DNA of 64,000 nucleotides from UBA5486 sp036744795 (GTDB taxonomy: Bacteria > Bacillota > UBA4882 > UBA10575): assembly GCA_036744795.1 (NCBI GenBank), contig DAIOHK010000010.1, positions 1 to 64,000 on the forward strand, given 5' to 3'. How positions within the stretch are numbered: position 1 is the stretch's first letter; every line of letters begins with the position of its first letter. Shown piece after piece: positions 7,519-16,105 of the stretch. The translations under genes were made by a program, and so were the position numbers. The notes below the pieces were generated by a model, which saw nothing but the letters and a program-made list of their open reading frames with translations, had not been told where the DNA came from and ran no database searches.

Positions 7519-8406
7519 TTGAAAGGAGCTTTTAAAATTATAATTTTGTTGGCTTTAGTGTTGGTGTTAACTGGGAACACAAGGGAACCCACTTTTGGTA
7601 TGGGATTGCCTGCAGTGGATCTTCAAAAAACCAACTTTCTCCCGCTTCAACAGCAGCAAGAATTAACTATCAAACCCAATGTAAATTATTGGCGGGATTA
7701 TCTGAATGACGCAGTATATATTTTAACTGCACCTATACGCTGGGAGCGTAAGGACTGGCTTAATGCTTCTTTAGTAACTGGGGCTGTGGTATTATTATCT
7801 TTAAATGATGAAAAAATTCGAGAAGTAGTTCAAACTAGACGAAGTAGCATTACTGATGGGGCTGCGAATCTTTTTGCTAACTGCGGAAAACTTAAATTTG
7901 TCCTTCCAGGTTTAGGATTGATTTATCTTTATGGCAGTATAAACGGCGAACAAAAGCTTTTTCAAGCTGGTTTATATGGGCTTGAGAGTCTGTTTATTAC
8001 CTCTGGCCTGACCTACACGATAAAACTGCTTGGTCACCGATACCGACCGGGTTTTGGAGGTGCAGATGCTTGGGATGGTCCGGGCCTTTCATTTGATGAT
8101 GCTCATCTTTCTTTCCCTTCTGGGCATTCTGCTATCGTTTTCTCCACTGCCGGAATTATTACTGCAGTGTATGGGGAAGATAATTGGTTGATGCCGGCGC
8201 TTGCTTATGGGATTGCGGGATTAACAGCCTGGTCACGGGTGAATGATGATCAACACTGGGCATCAGATATTTTTTTTGGTTCAGTTCTAGGTTATTATAC
8301 AGCCCGGGCGGTAGCTGGTAGGCACCTAAAGCAGGAATCAAAATGGACCTTTTCGCCATTATGGAATGGTGAAGGGATGGGATTAAACTTTATTTACAAG
8401 TTTTAA
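7519..8406 (+). CDS. PAP2 phosphatase, possibly undecaprenyl-pyrophosphate-directed
   Basis: The TTG start at 7519 lies 7 bases after AAGGAGG. It has a signal peptide (residues 1-22), a soluble stretch, then the PAP2 core with all three signatures: KLLGHRYRP, PSGHS and SRVNDDQHWASD. The C-terminus, PLWNGEGMGLNFIYKF, ends in an aromatic residue after alternating hydrophobics. That is like the last strand of outer-membrane proteins, and unlike BcrC-type PAP2 proteins of monoderm bacteria. Dephosphorylation of undecaprenyl pyrophosphate is inferred from the neighbours (Bcr-like ABC, UppP). Other lipid phosphates are possible. Confidence 0.82.
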   Translation: MKGAFKIIILLALVLVLTGNTREPTFGMGLPAVDLQKTNFLPLQQQQELTIKPNVNYWRDYLNDAVYILTAPIRWERKDWLNASLVTGAVVLLSLNDEKIREVVQTRRSSITDGAANLFANCGKLKFVLPGLGLIYLYGSINGEQKLFQAGLYGLESLFITSGLTYTIKLLGHRYRPGFGGADAWDGPGLSFDDAHLSFPSGHSAIVFSTAGIITAVYGEDNWLMPALAYGIAGLTAWSRVNDDQHWASDIFFGSVLGYYTARAVAGRHLKQESKWTFSPLWNGEGMGLNFIYKF

Positions 8407-8509
8407 GAAAAAACATAATTATGATACAGTAAATCCAGGCAAGGTAAGGTTTTCTTAGTATTTAATTGCCTGCCAAACATATAAACAAGTTAGACAAGGA
8501 GCGAGCCGG

Positions 8510-9433
8510 ATGCCGAATTGGGTTTTGGAAACCAAAGCGCTTACCAGAAAATATATGGAACAAACTGCAGTGGATGCAATTAATATTCATGTTCCTAAAG
8601 GACGAATCTATGGTCTTTTAGGACGTAATGGTGCAGGTAAAACTACCACCCTTCGGATGATTATGGGTTTAGTAAAACCGACTACAGGTGAAATTGAAAT
8701 ATTTGGTCAGAATATAAAAGAAAACGCCAAACAAATATATCCTCGAGTGGGCTCGATTATCGAAATACCAGGGTTTTATGAAAATCTTACTGCTAATGAA
8801 AATCTGGAAATACTTGCGCGTCTCCGTGGTATCCATCGCCGGGATGCGGTCCCATATGCTCTATCACGGGTAGGGCTTGATGATGAACCGGGGAAATTGG
8901 CAGCCCAGTACTCTTTAGGAATGAAACAGCGTTTGGGAATCGCTGCCGCTATTATGCATGAACCGGAATTACTAATTTTGGATGAACCAACGAATGGTCT
9001 TGACCCCATTGGTATCCAAGAAATGCGAAACTTTTTACTGGATTTATGTGAAGAAAAGCAAGTAACGGTTATTATTTCCAGTCACATTCTTAGTGAAATT
9101 GAACAATTGGCAGATATTATTGGGGTTATTCATGAGGGTAAATTACTAGAAGAGATTACCGTAGGAGAGCTTAGGAAGAGAAATCGCAGGTATCTCGAGT
9201 TTCAAGTATCAAACCAGAATAAAGCAGTTCTGCTCTTAGAGGAGTACTTTAATATTATTGACTACGAAGTACATGAAAAAGGGAATATTCGTATCTATTC
9301 CCACCTTGGGGAGGAAGGAAAGCTTAATAAAGTGTTTGTAGAAAATGACATTGAAGTATCAAAGATTATGATGAGTGAAGACAGATTAGAGGACTATTTT
9401 GTAAAACTAATAGGGGGTCGGGTTAGTGATTAA
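8510..9433 (+). CDS. BcrA-type ABC transporter ATPase
   Basis: The ATP-binding protein of an ABC-2 type exporter, 307 residues. Walker A is GRNGAGKTT (38-46), the signature SLGMKQRLGIA (135-145), and Walker B LLILDEPTNGLD (154-165); the switch histidine lies in SSHILSEI. The C-terminal 90 residues form the extra domain usual in BcrA-like ATPases. It overlaps the permease gene by 8 bases, so the two are translationally coupled. With UppP downstream, the best reading is resistance to bacitracin or another lipid II-cycle antibiotic. Confidence 0.85.
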   Translation: MPNWVLETKALTRKYMEQTAVDAINIHVPKGRIYGLLGRNGAGKTTTLRMIMGLVKPTTGEIEIFGQNIKENAKQIYPRVGSIIEIPGFYENLTANENLEILARLRGIHRRDAVPYALSRVGLDDEPGKLAAQYSLGMKQRLGIAAAIMHEPELLILDEPTNGLDPIGIQEMRNFLLDLCEEKQVTVIISSHILSEIEQLADIIGVIHEGKLLEEITVGELRKRNRRYLEFQVSNQNKAVLLLEEYFNIIDYEVHEKGNIRIYSHLGEEGKLNKVFVENDIEVSKIMMSEDRLEDYFVKLIGGRVSD

Positions 9434-10160
9434 TTTGTTATATACCGAGTTTTTAAAATTGAAAAGATCCCAGATGCTTTTAATTAGTATGCTTGGAGCA
9501 ACAACAGCCCCTTTTGTTTGTTTTATTGCATATTTGAATATGAAAAGCAAAAAACCCGGTGTCCCTGTTCTCTTTAATGAAGTTTTTTCTGAAACCAATT
9601 TGTATGTTGTTTTACTAACAGGAGTCACTTTATATGGAGTAATTGCTACTTATCTTTTTAACAGAGAATATACGGAAAACACCTTAAAAAATCTATTAAC
9701 TATTCCTGTGTCTAGAACAAGCTTTTTTATGAGCAAATTGATTCTTCTATTAATTTGGATTCTGCTCTTAACGGTGGTTGCTTGGGGATTGACTTTAATT
9801 TTTGGATTAATCGGGCAGTTTGAAGGTTTGAGTCTCACTGTATTAATTAAAGCATTTAAAGAATATATTGTGGGCGGTATCTTTCTTTTTCTGCTGACCA
9901 CCCCAACCATTCTGGTAACACTTTTGTTCAAAAATTATGTTCCCTCCCTTGTCTTTACTATTGCAATCACAATGGTAAATGTATTGATTGGAAATTCTGA
10001 ATATCGAGTCCTATATCCCTGGTCAGCAGTGCTAGTGATCGCAAACAAAGACTTTTTTCCCGAGTACCTTCCGGTGTATTCGTATATTTCTATTTTTACC
10101 ACTTCTCTGTTGGGTTTTATCGTTGCCATTATTCATTTTAAAAAGGAGGAGATCCATTAA
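9426..10160 (+). CDS. ABC-2 family permease (BcrB-like)
   Basis: A GTG start inside the end of the ATPase gene gives a 244-residue protein with about six membrane segments. N-terminal MINLLYTEFLKLKRSQM is the cytoplasmic lead-in common to ABC-2 permeases, and FNREYTENTLKNLLTIPVSR is the typical coupling region. It forms the membrane half of the exporter. The intergenic gap to uppP is 2 bases, so the three genes form one transcript. Confidence 0.83.
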   Translation: MINLLYTEFLKLKRSQMLLISMLGATTAPFVCFIAYLNMKSKKPGVPVLFNEVFSETNLYVVLLTGVTLYGVIATYLFNREYTENTLKNLLTIPVSRTSFFMSKLILLLIWILLLTVVAWGLTLIFGLIGQFEGLSLTVLIKAFKEYIVGGIFLFLLTTPTILVTLLFKNYVPSLVFTIAITMVNVLIGNSEYRVLYPWSAVLVIANKDFFPEYLPVYSYISIFTTSLLGFIVAIIHFKKEEIH

Positions 10161-10162
10161 TA

Positions 10163-11008
10163 ATGGAAATGATCTATTTACTGATTAAATCTATGATTTT
10201 GGGGATTGTCGAGGGGATAACAGAATTCTTACCGGTCTCTTCAACCGGACATCTGGTTATTTTCCAAAATTTAATTGGCTTTAAAGGAACCAGTCCTAAT
10301 TATGTAGAGATGTATACTTACGTGATCCAACTTGGTGCCATTTTGGCAGTAGTGTTTCTTTATTGGGGAAAAATAAAGAATACTCTGGTTAATTTCTTTC
10401 CCCAAAAAGTTGGGTATGAAAACTCAGGGTTTAAATTTTGGCTGGTTATTTTTGTTGCTTGTATTCCCGGAGGTATTTTTGGGGTATTATTAGATGATTT
10501 AGCTGAACGGTATTTATTTACCCCGATTTCCGTAGCTATTACTTTGTTTTTTGGCGGTATCTGGATGATTTATGCAGAAAAGAAATTCAGGGATAACAAA
10601 CTAATAGGTGAGGAACTAAAGGTTACAGTAAAACAGGCCTGGATTATCGGATTATTTCAGTGCTTGGCAATCATTCCCGGGATGTCACGTTCGGCTTCCA
10701 CCATTATCGGGGGATGGGTTGCTGGACTTTCTACGGTGACGGCAGCGGAGTTCTCCTTTTTTCTAGCAATCCCGGTTATGGTTGGTATGAGCTTTTTAAA
10801 GATCCTCAAGGTTGGAGGCCTATCAATTCTTACGTCCCCAGAAATCATCTCTCTGATTATCGGTTTTGTAGTTTCCTTTATAGTAGCATTAATCGTAATT
10901 GATAAGTTTATTGCCTATCTGAAGAAAAAACCAATGAAGATCTTTGCTATCTATCGAATGATTTTTGCATTCATTCTTTTAGGTGCGGGGCTGGCGGGGC
11001 TGTTTTAA
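10163..11008 (+). CDS. uppP: Undecaprenyl-diphosphatase UppP (BacA)
   Basis: This 281-residue polytopic membrane protein has both family motifs: EGITEFLPVSSTGH (residues about 17-30) and PGMSRSAST. UppP recycles undecaprenyl pyrophosphate to the monophosphate used for peptidoglycan synthesis, and its overproduction gives bacitracin resistance. AAGGAGGAG lies upstream within the permease gene end. The order BcrA-BcrB-UppP parallels the enterococcal bcrABD operon. No strong terminator follows. Confidence 0.95.
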   Translation: MEMIYLLIKSMILGIVEGITEFLPVSSTGHLVIFQNLIGFKGTSPNYVEMYTYVIQLGAILAVVFLYWGKIKNTLVNFFPQKVGYENSGFKFWLVIFVACIPGGIFGVLLDDLAERYLFTPISVAITLFFGGIWMIYAEKKFRDNKLIGEELKVTVKQAWIIGLFQCLAIIPGMSRSASTIIGGWVAGLSTVTAAEFSFFLAIPVMVGMSFLKILKVGGLSILTSPEIISLIIGFVVSFIVALIVIDKFIAYLKKKPMKIFAIYRMIFAFILLGAGLAGLF

Positions 11009-11067
11009 GGACAAATTGGGAGAACTCTTCCGTGGGTAGGGAAATCCGCACGCGGGATCTGCGCAGT

Positions 11068-11487
11068 TTACTGTAGACTTTGTAAGGTTAAAAATTCAGA
11101 AGCACTTAATGCTTTAATATTGCTATTTTTAAAATCACTTAAATTTCTAGTTATAATACAGTTTACCTCATTTTTAAGAGAGCTTATTTCTATTACTGCA
11201 TCTTCATAGTCATTAATTTGTGAATTGAGTGCTTTTCTCAATATATCTTCTGTAACAGGAATGATATGAAAAAGATCAAATAATTCTCCAAGTACATATT
11301 TAACTTTGGATAAGTCATTATGATTTTTCATAAGAAAATAAGCTAAAGTAGTAATTTCATGGGCACATACATACCCATCAATTATATTTTTTGAACAAAG
11401 ATCAAAAATTTTAGCAGCTTGAACATGATTATCCCGTTTGTTTAAAAAATCCAAAATAATATTAAGATCGATAGTTACTTTTATCAT
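11068..11487 (-). CDS. VapC-type PIN toxin
   Basis: This 139-residue PIN-domain protein keeps the acidic site: Asp7 (TIDLNIILD), Glu44, Asp96 (NDYEDAVIE) and Asp118 (TRNLSDF). It is a predicted Mg-dependent RNase toxin. It overlaps the upstream antitoxin gene by 26 bases, typical of translational coupling in vapBC pairs. Unlike the fragments at 1-3900, this module appears intact. The RNA target is unknown. Confidence 0.85.
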   Translation of the reverse strand: MIKVTIDLNIILDFLNKRDNHVQAAKIFDLCSKNIIDGYVCAHEITTLAYFLMKNHNDLSKVKYVLGELFDLFHIIPVTEDILRKALNSQINDYEDAVIEISSLKNEVNCIITRNLSDFKNSNIKALSASEFLTLQSLQ

Positions 11488-11710
11488 GGAACATCTTCCT
11501 TAATTCTTTTTTGTCTGGAATAGGTTGATCTTCAAAAATGCCATATAAATTCTTTATACGTGGGTTTACATTATAATCATTGTTTTGTTTTTTAAGTTGC
11601 AATAAGTATTCTTCAACCATTTTCGATATAGATTGATTGGTTTCTTTTGAAAACTGATGAGCAAATTTTATTAAGTCTTCATCAATACTGAGTGTTAATT
11701 TTTTCTGCAT
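11462..11710 (-). CDS. VapB-like antitoxin (ribbon-helix-helix type)
   Basis: An 82-residue partner of the PIN toxin. The N-terminal KKLTLSIDEDLIKFAHQFSK resembles the ribbon-helix-helix of DUF6364-type antitoxins. The basic and acidic tail (PRIKNLYGIFEDQPIPDKKE) is the expected toxin-wrapping region. AAGGGGTG precedes the ATG. A consensus promoter sits directly upstream, so the pair is probably autoregulated. Confidence 0.8.
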   Translation of the reverse strand: MQKKLTLSIDEDLIKFAHQFSKETNQSISKMVEEYLLQLKKQNNDYNVNPRIKNLYGIFEDQPIPDKKELRKMFHDKSNYRS

Positions 11711-11734
11711 GGTTTATCACCCCTTACGTGTATA

Positions 11735-11763
11735 ATTATAATATTGTACGTGGCTTGTGTCAA
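11735..11763 (-). promoter_or_regulatory. Consensus promoter of the vapBC pair
   Basis: On the minus strand, TTGACA (11758-11763) and TATAAT (11735-11740) are separated by 17 bases. TACGTG occurs on both sides of the -10 region (11725-11730 and 11746-11751) and may be part of an operator. Confidence 0.7.
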
Positions 11764-11820
11764 TAGTGTTAAAACCATGAAACCTCTTTATCTTTCGCTT
11801 ACTAATCAAGGTGAAAGAAT

Positions 11821-12079
11821 GGATAGTAAGAGTGTAGAAATAGATTTTTCTAAGGCGGAAATTAAGATGAAGATAATTACTGATGAACAGAGTAAAGAGA
11901 TTTTCCAAGAAAAGAGAAGGCGAACTAATTTATCCGGAGAATCTGTTTGCCGTCTTATCAGGGAAATCTGGATTTTTCTAAAGAAAAGACTTACTTTAAA
12001 TGTTATTAGTTTCCTCCCTGCTTACATAATTTGTAATACAAAAATTACCAGGAACTTATCCCCAGGTTTATACGTCTAG
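11821..12079 (+). CDS. Small hypothetical ORF
   Basis: An ATG at 11821 follows AAGGTGAAAG and opens an 85-codon frame starting MDSKSVEIDFSKAEIKMKII. The N-terminal half is lysine- and glutamate-rich and could fold. The C-terminal third (LPAYIICNTKITRNL) looks like random translation. A related short string (GGATTTTTCTAAAGAAAAG) recurs within it. There is no family match, and it may be a decayed gene. Confidence 0.3.
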
Positions 12080-12117
12080 TATTACATAATCTGATATAAA
12101 TTTTGGGGGTAGATCTT

Positions 12118-13418
12118 ATGAAGAAAAAAATATTTACAGCTATCACTGTCGTTGTTTTCCTGTTATCCTTGGCTTCTTCTGTATTAGCTGCTTCTACAAT
12201 AAAACTGTTTTTGAATGGAAAGGAGTTTAAAACAACAGTTTCATCTAAAATTGTAAATAAAAAACATTATCATTTGTCCGTGGTATTGCCAGACCACTAG
12301 GTGCTACAGTTACATGGGATAATAAAAATAAATCTATGTATATTAAGACAAAGGAAAGAGAAGAACAAAAAACGCAAGTGCTTCTTCTGGAAAAGGCGCT
12401 TAAGCCGAAAGAACCCATTACTGCGGTAAAGACTTGGGCTGAGGGAGTAAAAACGAGAAATGGCGCTTTGCAGTATGCAATGATGTCTCCCAATTTGAAA
12501 AAAGAGTTTTACGACAAATTTGTGGAAGCAAACTGGTCCACCGGTGTATCAAGTCCATGGGTAGAGAATTATAAAGTAACTGAAAGATATAAGATTGACA
12601 ATAAAATGTACAGGTTTGAAGTAGAGCTTACCTTTACGGATTCGACTAAATCAACGTTTACAACTAGAGAATATCTTACCGTCAATAAATTTAAAGATGA
12701 CTGGCTAATTTCGTCGATCGAGAAAATTGAGGCAAAAGGGGAAATCACTGAAATAACGCAGGGAGAGGGGGAGAAAGTAAGGGGTATCTTTATAAAAGAT
12801 CAGGCTAGGGAAAAAGGAAGCTATGATCAAGCAAATGTCATAATTGACAGTAAGGCGAAAATATTTAAGGGTTATACTGATCAGGAGCTTAAAGCAAGTG
12901 ACCTGCGAAAGGGAGACAAGGTGGAAGTTACCTTTACTGATGATCCCAGAATAATGATTTATCCTGTTTCAGCTCCGGCAAAAACAATCAGAGTAATGGA
13001 AACGCAAGGAAATCCGGTTGTTTATTGGAATACCCAATACGGTTTTAGTTTTTCTTTACCGGCAAATTGGAAAGATTATATGCTAGTGATTGACAAATGG
13101 GAAGGATTTTCTCTGAGAGAGGGGGAAAACGGTAAGATAGTTGAAACCGGTCCCATCATTTCCCTCAGACATCCCGAGTGGACGGCAAAAAATCCACGAC
13201 AGGATATTCCAATAATGATCTTCACTCTTAACCAGTGGAGTTTACTGCAGCGGGAAGCATTCCATATTGGTGCGGCACCCATGGGACCAAGTGAACTTGG
13301 ACGTAATAGCAAATATGTTTTTGCTCTTCCAGCTCGTTACAACTTCTCATTCCTGACCGGTTATGAAGAGGTGGAGAGTATCTTACGAAGTAATCCTTTA
13401 AAAACCTTTGAAAATTAG
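12118..13418 (+). pseudogene. Secreted protein with copper-amine-oxidase N-terminal domain, frameshifted
   Basis: The start ATG at 12118 has GGGGGT upstream and a clear signal peptide (MKKKIFTAITVVVFLLS..., cleavage near VLAAS). Next come IKLFLNGKEFKTTVSSKIVN and, in another frame, VRGIARPLGATVTWDNKNK. Together they make one copper-amine-oxidase N-terminal-like domain. A net loss of one base near 12268-12280 separates the frames, and the first stops at 12298. The second frame continues 360 residues from 12336: a helical/beta domain near residues 30-130, then a region with no recognised family. It is either a pseudogene or an assembly error. Confidence 0.65.
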
Positions 13419-13588
13419 GACTATGAACGTAAGTTAGCAAGAAATCGGGTAACAGTTTATTAGGCTTTCTTTTTCTACCCATAACAAGTCCTAGCATTTC
13501 ATATGATATTATTCCATAATTGTGATGGTGCATAAGAGCGAAAAAGCATGAACTGCATAGGGACCGGAAACCCTAACATGTGGAAATA
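13419..13588. other. Intergenic, nothing recognised
   Basis: No gene is supported here. A minus-strand frame crosses it into the preceding gene but has no ribosome site and no family features. Confidence 0.4.
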
Positions 13589-13627
13589 CCCCACAGAGTC
13601 ACTTAATTAGTGATTCTGTGGGGTTTT
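13589..13627 (+). terminator. Rho-independent terminator
   Basis: CCCCACAGAGTCAC pairs with GTGATTCTGTGGGG around a 7-base loop (one G-U pair), and TTTT follows. It ends transcription before the sugar operon. Confidence 0.85.
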
Positions 13628-13691
13628 AAATTTGTGTTAGTTGTATACAAAAGTTAGAGAATAAGGTTCTATTGAAATCAATAAAAATATG

Positions 13692-13731
13692 TGTCAAGCG
13701 GTTGACATATTTTACATAATAGTTATATAAT
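13692..13731 (+). promoter_or_regulatory. Promoter and LacI-type operator of the sugar ABC operon
   Basis: TGTCAAGCGGTTGACA (13692-13707) is a 16-base near-palindrome with a central CpG, as LacI-family operators have. Its right end is the -35 box TTGACA (13702-13707). The -10 box TATAAT is at 13726-13731, 18 bases on. A repressor bound here would block RNA polymerase. The same arrangement occurs at 18339-18377; the likely repressor is encoded at 17301-18278. Confidence 0.8.
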
Positions 13732-13803
13732 GATAATAAGCCATTTTAAAAAATGGCTAAGGGAAACGGCCGTCCCTAAAAAATAAGTTGAGGAGGAAGA
13801 AGT

Positions 13804-15090
13804 ATGAAAAAAGTGAGACTCCTAACATTAGCACTCTGTTTAATGCTTATGTTTTCTCTTTTATCCGCTCTGGGGTTTGCGCGAGCAACTGTGGATGTAA
13901 CCGTACTTAATTCTAAAGGAGAGATTCAAACTCAATTAGAGGAGATTGCAAAGTATTATAACGGGGTAACTTCTGGTGTAAAAGTAGAGATTGTACCTTG
14001 CCCGGTGGGGCAATCACCTTTTGAGAGAACGATGGCTATGTATTCTGCAGGTAATGCGCCTACTATCTCTATGTTGGATCCTGCAGATGTAGTAAGATTC
14101 CAAGATAAAGCTTTAGACCTTACTACAGAAAAATGGGTCAAAGATGCAATTGAAAGAAGTTTGGATAGGTCAACCTTACCTAATGGCAGAGTAATCGGGT
14201 TTCCTTTTACGGTTGAGGGATATGGATTAATCTATAACAAACCAATATTGGACAAAGCTGTGGGTGGCAAGTTTGATCCTATGTCAATTAAAACCACCGC
14301 TGATTTAGAAGCATTGTTTAAAAAGATTGAATCTTCGGGTGCAGGAGCTTTAGTTGTTTCACCTATGGATTGGTCTTTAGGCGCACATCTTCTAGCTGTG
14401 TCTTATTCAACTCAAGCATCAAATTCTTCTGCTATTGATGAGTTTTTCTCAAAACTTAGAGACGGTAAAGCTAATTTAGCTACAAACAAACAATTTATTG
14501 GTTTAATTGGTACCTTTGATGTGATGAAAAAATACAATGTTGATAAAAATGATCCCTTATCTGGAACTTACGACAGGGGTCCGGAATTATTAGGTGGAGG
14601 TAAAGTTGGTATTTGGTTTATGGGTAACTGGGCATGGCCAAATATAAAAGAGTTTGATACTGCTAATGGCCAATATGGTTTCTTACCGGTTCCGATCAGT
14701 AATAATCCCAATGATTATGGCAACACTCAGATTCCGGTAGGCGTAACTAAGTATTTTATTGTTGATGGAGAACAAAGTACTGAAGCAGAGCAGAGAGCAG
14801 CAAAGGATTTTTTGAACTGGTTGGTATATGATAAAAAAGGTCAAGAATATGTTGTCAATCAAGCTAATGTCATTCCGGCCTTCAAAAAAGTTACAGTAGA
14901 ACCTAAAGATCCACTGGCTAAATCAATATTACAATATGTTAAGAATGGTAAAACTCTAGAGTTTATGACTCAATTACCGGCGGATCACTGGTCTGTAGTA
15001 GGAGCTTCGATGCAGAAATATTTAGCTGGGGCTATTAACAGAAATGGATTAGCTGCTGAAATTGAAAGGTATTGGAGTAATCTGCGGTAA
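13804..15090 (+). CDS. Sugar ABC transporter substrate-binding protein
   Basis: This 428-residue family 1 extracellular solute-binding protein starts after GAGGAGG. It has a signal peptide (residues 1 to about 28, ALGFARA) but no lipobox cysteine, so it would be free in a periplasm rather than lipid-anchored as in most single-membrane Firmicutes. GYGLIYNKPIL and GKVGIWFMGNWAWPNI are typical of the fold. With the permeases and GtfA downstream, sucrose or a raffinose- or isomaltose-type sugar is the likely ligand, as in streptococcal msmEFG-gtfA. No ATPase gene is adjacent; a shared MsmK-type ATPase is presumed. Confidence 0.88.
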   Translation: MKKVRLLTLALCLMLMFSLLSALGFARATVDVTVLNSKGEIQTQLEEIAKYYNGVTSGVKVEIVPCPVGQSPFERTMAMYSAGNAPTISMLDPADVVRFQDKALDLTTEKWVKDAIERSLDRSTLPNGRVIGFPFTVEGYGLIYNKPILDKAVGGKFDPMSIKTTADLEALFKKIESSGAGALVVSPMDWSLGAHLLAVSYSTQASNSSAIDEFFSKLRDGKANLATNKQFIGLIGTFDVMKKYNVDKNDPLSGTYDRGPELLGGGKVGIWFMGNWAWPNIKEFDTANGQYGFLPVPISNNPNDYGNTQIPVGVTKYFIVDGEQSTEAEQRAAKDFLNWLVYDKKGQEYVVNQANVIPAFKKVTVEPKDPLAKSILQYVKNGKTLEFMTQLPADHWSVVGASMQKYLAGAINRNGLAAEIERYWSNLR

Positions 15091-15102
15091 ACCTTAGAGT
15101 AA

Positions 15103-15143
15103 AGGCATTAAATAACGGGTATTATACCCGTTATTTAATGCCT
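15103..15143 (+). promoter_or_regulatory. Perfect hairpin between binding-protein and permease genes
   Basis: An 18-base perfect stem (AGGCATTAAATAACGGGT and its complement) closes on the loop ATTAT, with no T-run after it. This is probably a 3' stabiliser or processing site that lets the binding protein be made in excess over the permeases, as in maltose operons. Confidence 0.7.
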
Positions 15144-15220
15144 GATAAATTATTGGCTTCTGAATAGAATCTCATTATGATGAGTGTGTGGCAGAAGTAT
15201 GATATAAGGGGTTAAAAGAG

Positions 15221-16105
15221 ATGAATACAGTAAAGAGTTTCTTTAAAAAAGCAAAAACATTTTTAATTTTTGCCGGACCGACTACTTTTATCTTCTTATC
15301 TGTTGTTATTATTCCTTTTATTTTTGGTATTTATTTATCCTTAACTAATTGGGATGGAATAGCATCAGACTATCGCTTTATTGGTTTTAGTAACTACCAA
15401 ACTGTCTTTCAAGATCAGTTCTTTTGGAATTCATTTTTGCTTACAGTTAAATATGTTCTATATACCGTCGTTTTTGTTAATTTAGTTGCTTTTATCCTAG
15501 CTTATTTACTGACTAGTGGTGTTAAAGGGCAAAAATTTCTACGAGCAGGTTTTTTTGTCCCTAATCTTATTGGTGGAATAATCTTAGGGCTTATCTGGCA
15601 TTTTGTTTTTTCGCGCGCTTTAGTTTTTATAGGTATAAATTTAAATCTTGAAATATTTTCTTATTCATGGTTGGGAAATCCGCAAAAAGCATTTTGGACA
15701 TTAGTTATTGTTAGTGTTTGGCAGTATTCAGGGTATATGATGCTAATATACATTGCCGGTTTGGTGAATATACCTAAAGAATTAGTAGAGGCCGCAATTA
15801 TTGATGGCGCTAATGGCGGACAAAGGGTAAGAAGAATTATTCTTCCATTGATGGTACCATCGTTTGTTGTGTGTATCTTTTTAACGTTGCAGAGAGGCTT
15901 TATGGTTTATGATGTAAATTTGGCTCTTACCAATGGAGGCCCTTTTAGAAGTACTGAGTTAATATCCATGCATGTCTATAAAAAAGCATTTTTGGCTCAA
16001 GAATATGGAGTAGGACAGTCCCAAGCATTTATCCTCTTTATTATAGTAGCTGCGATAACTCTCACACAAGTTTACTTCAGTAAAAAGCTGGAGGTGGAGA
16101 TGTAA
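15221..16105 (+). CDS. Sugar ABC transporter permease (MsmF/UgpA type)
   Basis: A 294-residue permease with six membrane segments. Its EAA loop is EAAIIDGANGGQRVRRIILP, the contact site for the ATPase. The final TAA overlaps the ATG of the next permease by one base. It forms the membrane channel of the importer with the 16105-16965 product. It starts after a weak AAGGGG site beyond the intergenic hairpin. Confidence 0.9.
   Translation: MNTVKSFFKKAKTFLIFAGPTTFIFLSVVIIPFIFGIYLSLTNWDGIASDYRFIGFSNYQTVFQDQFFWNSFLLTVKYVLYTVVFVNLVAFILAYLLTSGVKGQKFLRAGFFVPNLIGGIILGLIWHFVFSRALVFIGINLNLEIFSYSWLGNPQKAFWTLVIVSVWQYSGYMMLIYIAGLVNIPKELVEAAIIDGANGGQRVRRIILPLMVPSFVVCIFLTLQRGFMVYDVNLALTNGGPFRSTELISMHVYKKAFLAQEYGVGQSQAFILFIIVAAITLTQVYFSKKLEVEM

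Noticed and set aside
13228..13533. Minus-strand ORF of 101 codons overlapping the frameshifted gene end
   Set aside because: It lies mostly antisense to a coding frame, has no ribosome site and shows no family features.
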